A stretch of DNA of 64,000 nt from Jaminaea rosea (taxonomy: Eukaryota > Basidiomycota > Exobasidiomycetes > Microstromatales): contig NW_020289984.1 in assembly GCF_003144245.1 (NCBI RefSeq), forward strand, positions 124,001 through 188,000, in the 5' to 3' direction. This document shows positions 9,339 through 18,400 of the stretch, piece by piece. Every line of letters begins with the position of its first letter. Position 1 is the stretch's first letter. The notes below the pieces were generated by a model, which made no database searches, was not told where the DNA came from, and saw only the letters and a list, made by a program, of their open reading frames with translations. The position numbers and the translations under genes are program-made.

Positions 9339-11218
9339 ATGGTGGCTCCCATTGTGCCCGTCATTCCTCCGCACACATTGCTACCAGCACCACCGCGAGA
9401 GGCTCCGCCAAGGAGGACTGGCTGCGCCGACATAAAGACGCAGCCCAGCGACGAGACGTCTGTCCTCTGCAGCATCCCCCGTCGCCTATGGCGCCAAGCC
9501 CTTCAAGGCGTGACTCTTGCCCTTTCTCGAGGTCAAGAAGCGCAGCCCAGCCAACAGGAGCAGTATCACTACCGCCAAGATCTTGAGCGCTATTACCGCA
9601 ACGGCCCCACCGTCAGCAACATGAGTCTTCTCAGCAGCCGCAGCCTCTCGCGTCGCCCGCAATCGGCCAATCCTGCGTCTCCACATTGTCGCGGGCCCCG
9701 TATTCATGCCCGAGGAGATATAGGAGGTAACTCTGCACCGTCGCACAAGACTTCTTTCTCATTGAGCGATCGCGACGAGACACATAAGCACCATAGCCCT
9801 GGCCCTGCCTCCTCCATTTGGCCTTCCACGCCTACATCTCCATCCACGCCTACTTCAGCCTTGTCCAAGCGCCGCTGGTTCCTGCTTGCGACCCCGAGGT
9901 CGAGGCGCACTTCCTCGTCCGCAGCAAGACGCAATGGAAGCCGCTTCTCAGACGATGACGATGACGAAGGCGATGGCATCGAGTCTCGCGCAAATGCAGG
10001 AGCTCGCACTTTGCCAGGAGGCGGCAGCGAATTTGCCCGCTGGCTAGCACCACCTGCTCGACCCTTCATTGCACGTCCTACTGCAGATGGAGCAACGGCT
10101 TCGCCCTACGGAGACGCCGAAGGGACTGACCCTGTTTGGAACATTGAGGTCGATCCTGAGCCGGTGCTGCGGAGGTTGCGCTTTCACGCCGGAGAGAATT
10201 TCGTCACCTCAAGCGCCAGCCAAATTCCCACCTCGCAGCTCGCCGTTGCCACATCTGCCCCGACGGTAGCCACCCACCCACCGACAACGCCGAAGTCGAC
10301 AACAAGCAGCGCTACCCTCTTCCCCAACGGAGATGGTAGTGCTACGAGCAAGTGCTCGCATGGCCCCAGTGCCTCGGTCAGCAGTAGTACTAAGCGCCGT
10401 CCCAATGTTCAGAGACCTACCTCGCCCGTGCGCGGTCAGACACCGACCAAGAACGCTGGCATGGCCGCAGTGCTGGCTCGGAGTGGGTCGACGCTGGGAG
10501 GGACATACCACGGTTGTGCAATGGTGGGCAGAGATGACTTGAAAGGACGTGCCGGTCCGCATGAGTCAACTACATCGCTGCTGACCAACAAGAGCACAGG
10601 TCAGGCGACATCGACGCCTACAACCCCGAAACGAAGGGAGACGGCGACAATCCCGCGTGTGGACACGCCTGGCTCGCCCGACGGCCAATTCCACGACCAT
10701 CAGCATCGCCCTCGCCCAACGACGGAACAGAGACCCGACCCGCCTCCGCCGCGTTCACGCTTTCATCTCCACCATCACGGCACCGGGGGCCACCATCGGC
10801 AGCCCTCTTCACACACTCTTACTCCCGTTGTCTCACCGCTCAGCAACCCTTCAAGCGGGCACGACTCGGCCACGCCCATCAACGGCGCGGAGCGTCGCTC
10901 ACGTAGAGTCGTCCAACCTCCAAGGAGGGGAAGCCCCACCCTTTCCGAAGTGTATAGGGACCTGGATATCGTCCCACCAGCGTCCAAGGAGAAGAAGGGC
11001 AAAGCAAGGGTCAGGAGCAAGACGGCTTCGAATGACAGATCTGGCGAAGGGAGCAATGGTGGCGGTGCAATGACCAAGTGAGTTTGAGGACGACGAAGTA
11101 AGAGGACGCAGGCTTTGCTGACTTTTCCCTTTTCCCTCTCTCGTTGTACAGCGGCTCGCCGTCGACGTCGAACGCAATGAAGAGGCATGTGCCTGCCTCA
11201 AGTAAGGGATGGTGGTGA
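9339..11218 (+). CDS. unknown Ser/Thr/Pro-rich, largely disordered protein
   Basis: Two exons, 9339-11077 and 11152-11218; donor gtgagt, acceptor gtacag, join AA/C. The product is 601 aa and ends KRHVPASSKGWW. The first ATG in the open frame is 9339, although the frame is open from a TTG at 9273; further upstream coding exons cannot be excluded. The protein is rich in Ser, Thr, Pro, Arg and His, with an acidic patch (SDDDDDEGDG) and repeated TPT/SPTTP motifs typical of proline-directed phosphosites. One ordered-looking segment, WNIEVDPEPVLRRLRFHAGE, lies near the middle. No domain is recognised. The reality of the gene rests on the length of the open frame and the consistent second exon. Confidence 0.6.
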
Positions 11219-11414
11219 GGCGATGACGAGGAGACGATGCAGGGCATTTGAACTCCATCGCTTTGACACCTCTTTGAGCGTTTGACTCCATCCTATTCCT
11301 CTTTTTCTAGGCCACAAGCGGTCCTTTTCTAACCGTCTGCTCGTCAATTGATCGATTGACTGCGCTTGTGATTCATGCTAAGTCGTCCTTTCAAACTTCC
11401 GGCCCTTGCCGCAC

Positions 11415-13103
11415 TCACGCCTCTCCCCTCTCCTTCGCAGCCTTTTGCTCTGCCTCCAACTTGACCTCAGCCAGGCGCCATCTTAGCTGACCCCCTTTTC
11501 CTCCCCCCTGAGCCCCGTCCAATTCCAATACCCTCAACAACGCCCTGCGCAGGTCAGCTTGCAAATCCTCAAAGGCCTCCAGCCCGACGCTGAGTCTGAT
11601 CGTACCCGGATCCTCGCTCGCTTCAGCAAGGATACGCTGTTCGATGAGTGACTCGACTCCACCGAGAGAGGTGGCAGGGATCCAGAAGGCGGTCTGGTGA
11701 GGGAGGTACGCAGCGCGTGCCCCACCATTGTGCTGTCCGCCAGAGATGCGCAGCGAAAAGGTGGGCGAGAAGCCGCCAGGCATTTGGGCGCGCGGGTCAA
11801 AGTCCTGAGGAGCGAAGAGGATGCAAGAGTGTAAGCTTGGGCGACCGACGCCGACGTTTCAAGGCAGACGCGGCTACTCACCACTCCCTCGGGCTTCTTT
11901 CCCGACCCCGTATCCTGCATGTTAGGACCCCTGGGCTGCAACGACCCATGTGCCACCCATCCTACGATTCCCGACTTCCGGATCACGAAATCCCTCTCAT
12001 TCTGTACCTTCGCCTCTTCATTGCGCGGGCAAAGCGTCCAGAGCCATTGCGCAAGCTTCGTCGCCGTCTGACTCTGCTTCTCAACACGGACGGTAAGAGT
12101 ACGCAGAGAGCGTAGAAGAAGGTACGACTCCAGATTTCCTGGAGGAGATCCAAGGTAAGTCCGGTCGTGCCACAATCGCTTAGCCTCCTCCGCATCTTTG
12201 ACGGCAACGACGCCGACGAGCAAGTCGGAGTGCCCGCCAAAGTACTTGGTGCCCGAATGCATGACACAGTCTGCTCCTTGCTTGAAGGGATTTTGCAGGG
12301 GAGGTGGTGCAAAAGTGGCATCAACTGCCAGCTTGCCGCCGGCCTGATGCGCGAGCGAGGCGTAGTGGGCTATATCACGCGCTTCACCGCTGGGATTGAG
12401 AGGCGTTTCTAGCCAAACGAGGAGGGGCGAGTTCGGCGTCGAAGCCGGGTAGGGAGCATCAAGGTCGATGAATTGCTGCGATTATTCAGGACGAGCGCAT
12501 CAGCGACGCTAGTGGTGACAACTTTCTCGCTTACTGCTACTACTCACGACATCGCCCTTTGTCTTTGCGTACGTCTTGAACGACTCGTGACAGCCAAAGT
12601 ATCCCTGACAGCGATGGCATCAATGGCGTGCAATGTCAGTCTGGCTGTGAGCCTGACCTTCTACATATCCGCATACTCACCCTTCTCAAGGCAATGACGC
12701 GGGGCTGGTAATGAAGTGCCACAGCAAATGCGGCATTGAGGCCACTTGCGTACGTAACCGCATGTCCGCCCAACAGGCTGCTCAAAACCTGCTCGACTCT
12801 GTTGCGCGAATCCTGCGTGTACCTCGAATAAATGTGGGCCTGTGGTTTCTGCCAGTCGTACTGGTCATGGGGCATCTCATACAGCTCTGAAGAGGGATGA
12901 GCATGTCGGTAGGTGGTGGAGAGGTTGACATCGGGCGCTACGGGGCCTACGGGGTTGAGCGAGAGGTCAGGCTCGTCTGCGTGAAGCAGCAGCGTCGATA
13001 GACTGGGCTCAAGGTCATCTGCATGGTGTGGTAGGTGCTGAGGTGCCAGGGAGCCGTCACGGGCTCCGCCAGGGTGGAAGGATGAGGTACGGTCGCTGGC
13101 CAT
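11415..13103 (-). CDS. PLP-dependent Cys/Met metabolism enzyme (cystathionine gamma-synthase/beta-lyase family)
   Basis: Four exons on the minus strand: 13103-12681, 12604-12548, 12475-11882 and 11804-11415, all joined in phase 0 with gtgagt donors; 487 aa. The N-terminal STTYRH and the Tyr-Ala-Ser-Gly stretch VTYASGLNAAF match the cofactor-contacting parts of the family. The Schiff-base lysine is K237 in MHSGTKYFGGHSD, the fungal equivalent of S-x-TKY-x-x-GHSD. The C-terminal GTIRLSVGLE is the usual substrate-carboxylate Arg segment. The family carries out trans-sulfuration reactions between cysteine, homocysteine and cystathionine; the exact direction cannot be read from sequence, and yeast YHR112C-like proteins of uncertain function are close in type. 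The start at 13103 is the first in-frame ATG; the frame is open to a TTG at 13202. Confidence 0.85.
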
Positions 13104-13302
13104 GATGGGCGTGGAAGCAAGAAAGGAAGAAGCGCCAGTCGACAAGAGCTGACTCGAGCCCTCCGCTGCACCTCGAGCCGCCCACGTCCGTGCGCGACGC
13201 AACGCCGGCAGCTTGCAGCGGCACGCGGCAGAAGCACGAGAGCTTCCACCGTCGACAATTCTGGCCGCGATTATTTGTTACATTGCGATTGGGCTACCAT
13301 CT

Positions 13303-15197
13303 CTATCGTCGAATCTTCTTGACACCACCAGCGCCGCCATTCGCCTTTCCTTTACCGCTCTCGTCCTTGCGCTTCTTGTCGCCGCCACCAGCTGCGCTCT
13401 GCTTCTTTTTCACCTCCACCATCCTCCTCAGCAGCGATGCATTCGCCTCTAACACCCTCTTCTCGCCCAGCCTCACCACGATTGCACTCCTTGCATTGGT
13501 GCCCAAATTCTTGGGCTGGGCACCATACAGGATCTCCTCATCCTCCTTGCTGCTCGGTCCACCCTCATATCTGCCTAGGCGTGCTTCAATCGTCTTGATG
13601 AGGAAATGCGCAATCTCTTCATCCAACTTCGGTTTAGGCACTTTCTCCTTCGCGCGATATTTGGCCTCAAATTCCTCTTCGCCCATGAGAAGAGCACGGC
13701 AAGTGCTGAGGAGCTCCTCATCCAATGCTTCTCCTATGACGTTCTTGACTTCCTCATCTGAGGGCGACTCCGGTTGCGGGCGATACGGCTTCTGATCGCT
13801 GGGAGGGAACGGATAGGTGAGAACAAAGGACTCTTCGAGGCCTTGGGACACGAGGTAGGAGACACGCTCGGTAAGCTGAGCGCCGCTGCTGCTGCTCGAT
13901 GAAGAGGCTGCAGTCTGAGCCAGATGAGCAGCATCGAGCTCCACTTCATCCCCTGCATTCCACTCGTCAACGTAACCATATCGTCGGAGCAAGTCGGCGT
14001 TGGGTGGGTCGCCGTATGCTGGATGCGTGAGCGAGACAGAAGCTGGTGAGCCTGGGGATGGAGGCGATCTGGCTGCCTCGCGACTCACTGTTCATGATCT
14101 GCTCCCCCTTCTTGATCGGACGAGTGCTGCGCATAATGAGCGCTGTTGACGAGTAAAAGAGCTTGGCCTGCGAGTGCGTGGTGGTCAGCACATTCTTGGG
14201 CAAAGGTAGCGTCTCTGCACTCAGTCTCTGCACTCACGTTCTCACTCGCGTAGCTGGCATTGAGCAGATCCGCGAACGGTACCATCGAGATATCCGCTGT
14301 ATCCTCTCGCTCCTCGTCCTCGTCGTCGTCCTCTTCGTCGCTCTCCTCATCGTCCTGCACGTCACCATCTGCGCCGACAACAGTTCCCTCGTCGGCGTGG
14401 CCCTTCTTGACATGGAAGCTGCGGCTAAGAATCCTCGATCCCTGAACGTGAAACTGCTCCAAACCGTAATGCTCGTCCATCAACTTTTGCAACTCCTGCT
14501 CAGGCAGGTCCTTCGCTGCTGGACCGAGGAAGACGGCTGCGTGTGAAGCAATGAATGGGCGGACGTTATCTCTGTATTCTGCCTCTGCCTCTGCCTTGCC
14601 TATCCTGCCGAGGACGTCAGTTCCCTTGAGCATGTCGAGGTCTTGTTGAGGCCAGAACATGGGCATGCTGCTGAAGTCGGTCGGCATGATGTCGAGGTAG
14701 GACTTCCAATCGCGATCGCCCAGTTGATCGTCCAAGCGTAGATTCTTGGCTATGCTGACTGCAGCGGCGGCGGTGTCGTTATCTCGTGTCCTCCACGTCT
14801 CCCACATCATGCAAAGAATGAGCGGTGACCATCCTGACAGATCTTGCCAGTTGTCAGGGGACTGCTTGGATGACGAGTCGTCGTCGCCTACCGCTGGGTG
14901 TATGCTATCGATGCTCATGTCAGCCTCCCCTCTGGTAGACTTTTCCGATCGCTGTGAGTCCAAGGCCTTACATAGAGATGGCAGAAGGCTGTTGGAGATG
15001 TTGAGAAGGTACATTCTAGGGATGACGAAGAGATCATGGTCCTCTGGAATGTCCTCACGCGCGACACAGCATCTTCCCTGCGAGGGTAGCTGTGTAAGGC
15101 TCACCGAAGGGGAGACTGTCCCGCCTGCCGCAGCGAATGATGACAGGAGAGCCCGATAGAGGGGATCGTCGTGCTCTTGAGCCATCGTCTCCGTCAT
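13303..15197 (-). CDS. SET-domain lysine methyltransferase, SETD6/RKM type
   Basis: Three exons: 15197-14238, 14167-14089 and 14018-13303; donors gtgagt; 584 aa. The SET core is split and interrupted, as in the RuBisCO-methyltransferase/SETD6 group: an N-terminal segment (LPSQGRCCVAREDIPEDHDLFVIPR), an inserted helical region, an acidic loop (EESDEEDDDEDEERED), then MVPFADLLNAS, and the post-core GEQIMNTYGDPPNADLLRRY, whose tyrosine-bearing YGDPPNADLLRRYGYV stretch is strongly conserved. A C-terminal substrate-binding helical domain follows, ending in a Lys-rich tail. Family members methylate ribosomal proteins (yeast Rkm4 on Rpl42) or RelA (human SETD6). The usual LLNH is LLNA here. The start at 15197 is the first ATG; the gene is head-to-head with SLH1 across about 207 bp. 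Confidence 0.85.
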
Positions 15198-15404
15198 CGC
15201 TGCGGTGTTGAGCAAAGTGTGCGAAGCTGCCAAGTAGGCAAGAATGAATGGCCAACTTTTTCTGGTCCGTCGACGTCGAGCGTTTCCGTCTTGTCGACTC
15301 CACCTCGCGGAGCCAATGCAATCGAGGCCAATCGACGTGACTTTCTGCGCAGCCCTCGTTGATCTTTCTTCACCCTGACCTCATCACACCTGGTTCTTAC
15401 CTCG

Positions 15405-18400
15405 ATGGCTACAGAGGCCCATCGACGGGCACTCTCCGATCTCATCAGCGGTAACGGCTCGTACAATGAGCTCACACAGGAAGAGTTGCGCTCCCTGCAG
15501 ACGGCCGTCTCTCAAGTCGCTTCGTCGTCCAAGGAAAAGCTACACGACAACGAGGCGAATCAGCTCACAGGTAGCGGCCATGAGACGGACCTCCTCTGGA
15601 CGCAGCTGTTGCGGGAGGTTCAGTCAGATGGTCAGGGATCTATATCGTCGATCTCTCCGCCCGTTGGGGACGACGCTACCACTCGACTGGACTCGCACCT
15701 CGCCACAATGGATCCAGACGTGGCAACATCGCTGCGACAGAGCATCGCAGAGTGTCTGTCGGATCCAGCAAAGACGGACGATGCAGCAGCTGCTGAGCTG
15801 GCAGAGATGCTAGGCTACGACAATCTTGATCTGGTCGGCGACCTCGTTGCGCAGAGGCAGCAGCTGAGTCTCAGCCTGGCATCGCAGCAGCACAGCGCTG
15901 CGACGTCACCATCACTACAGAACGCCTCTCTGCCAACATCAGGCAGAACCTCGCCCACGCAGCCTCGATCCCATCGCCCATATGTACCAAGCTCGCAAGT
16001 CAAGGTCCAGTCAGCCTCAGAAATCGCAGAGGCAAAAGCAGTTCGCCAAGCCAACAAGCGTCTCAACAAGGGCAAAGCCGCAGCATCAAGTCACGGCCAC
16101 AACTTGACTCTCGAAGAGATGGACCAACTACGACAACAGCAACTCGATGAAAATGCCAATCGACCTCTCTTTTCTGGCGAGTCGTCCGCAATGGATCAGC
16201 CAAGGTACCCGCACGTCTTTTCATCGACGGCATCCGGTAATACCTTGTCCGTCTTTGGTTCCAAGTTCGCCCTGCCCATCGGCACATCACGCTCAGATCA
16301 CAAGGAGTACGAAGAGGTGACGATACCACCACCGAGACCTGTACCTATGCGCAACGCCGAACGCCTCATCCCCATCAGCGAGATGGAGCCACTTTGTCGT
16401 GGCGCCTTCCCTGGCTACAAGTCCCTCAACAGACTGCAGTCAGCCGTGTACCCCTTGGGTTACGGCACAAACGAGAATCTACTCGTCTGCGCGCCAACAG
16501 GAGCAGGCAAGACCGACGTTGCAATGCTTACCGTTCTTCGAGCCATTTCCCAGTACTCGGCCGATGTTCACTCAACGGGCGGCCGAGGCTTCGGCATAAA
16601 GCTCAATGACTTCAAGGTCATCTACGTGGCTCCCATGAAGGCTTTGGCAGCCGAAGTGGTGCGCAAGTTCAGCAAGAGGCTCAGCTACCTTGGTGTCAAA
16701 GTGCGAGAGCTGACGGGAGATATGCAAATGACTCGTCAGGAGATCGCAGAGACGCAGATGATCGTCACAACGCCAGAAAAGTGGGATGTGGTCACGCGTA
16801 AGCCGACAGGAGAGGGCGAGCTGGCGTCCAAGGTCAAGCTCCTCATCATCGACGAGGTTCATCTCCTGCATGAAGACCGTGGCGCCGTCATCGAGACAAT
16901 TGTCGCTCGTACGCTGCGCCTGGTGGAGTCGAGCCAATCCCTCATCCGCATCGTCGGCCTCTCAGCAACTCTTCCGAATTACGTAGACGTTGCAGACTTC
17001 TTGCGCGTCAATCGATATCAGGGCCTCTTCTACTTCGACTCGTCGTTCCGACCCGTCCCACTCGAGCAGCACTTCCTAGGCGTCAAGGGCAAGCCAGGCT
17101 CTCCCGCTGCTCGCAACAATCTGGACAAGGCGACTTTCATCAAAGTGCAGCAGCTCATCGAGGAGGGACACCAGGTCATGATCTTCGTGCACGCAAGGAA
17201 GGAGACGGTCAAGACTGCTCTGACTATCCGCGAGATGTGTCGCGCTGAAGGGTGTGAGGACTTGCTTTTGGCTGGGCGCGACGACAAAGACGCTGTGGTC
17301 AATGGTTTCAAACGTGATTTGATGACCAGCCGTAACAAAGAGCTAAAAGAGCTCTTCGAGAGCGGCCTCGGCATCCATCATGCGGGAATGCTGAGGAGCG
17401 ACCGCAACCTCAGCGAGCGCATGTTCGAGACTGGCATCACCAAGGTGCTATGCTGTACCTCAACGCTAGCATGGGGCGTAAATTTGCCTGCCTACGCCGT
17501 CCTCATCAAGGGCACCGAGGTCTACGACTCCGGTCTCGGCAAATTCACCGATCTCTCCATTCTCGACGTGCTGCAGATCTTCGGACGAGCTGGTCGACCC
17601 CAGTACGAAGACCTAGGTGTGGGCTACATCCTCACACCACAAGAGAAGCTCACTCACTACGTCGACGCCATCACCAGCCAACACCCGATAGAGTCCAAAT
17701 TTGACAAGGGCTTGATCGACTCCCTCAACGCAGAGTGCGCTCTAGGCACAGTGCGGAGCACCTCAGATGCCATCACCTGGCTGAGCTACACATATCTCTT
17801 CACACGGATGCGCCGCAACCCGCTCGCTTACGGAATGTCCCACGATGAGATCCTCGACGATCCACACATCGGCGCCAAGCGGCTCGTCCTGGTCAATCTG
17901 GCCGCTAAGACGCTCGTGGCCTGCAAGATGTTGGAAGTCGATACCAAGTCTGGCCGACTGGGCATCACTGAGTTGGGCCGTATCGCCGCTCGGTACTACA
18001 TTCCGTGGCGAACAGTCGAGATCTTCAACGAGAAGCTTCGTCCGAACATGACCGAGGCGGATGTACTCAGCGTCCTCTCTTTGGCTACGGACTTTGAGCA
18101 GATCATACCTCGTGACGCAGAGGAGAGGGAGCTCAAAAAGATGCTCGAAAACGCTCCCTGCGAGGTGCCTGGTGGGATCGAGACCTCGCCAGGCAAGGTA
18201 AACATTTTGCTTCAGGCGTACATCTCGCGCGTCTACGTGGAGGACTTTGCTCTTGCGTCGGACACAGCGTATGTTGCTCAAAACACCGGTCGCATCATCC
18301 GAGCCCTCTTTGAGATCTCTCTCAGCCGACGTTGGCCCACTACCACTGCCTCGCTCATGAGCATGAGCAAAGCAGTGGAGCGCCGCATGTGGCCCTTTGA

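Noticed and set aside
9486-9746. Minus-strand frame with a hydrophobic stretch (ALKILAVVILLLLAGL)
   Set aside because: It looks like a membrane helix but is short, isolated and lies opposite the 601-aa frame; the hydrophobicity comes from antisense of Gln/Asp/Ser codons.
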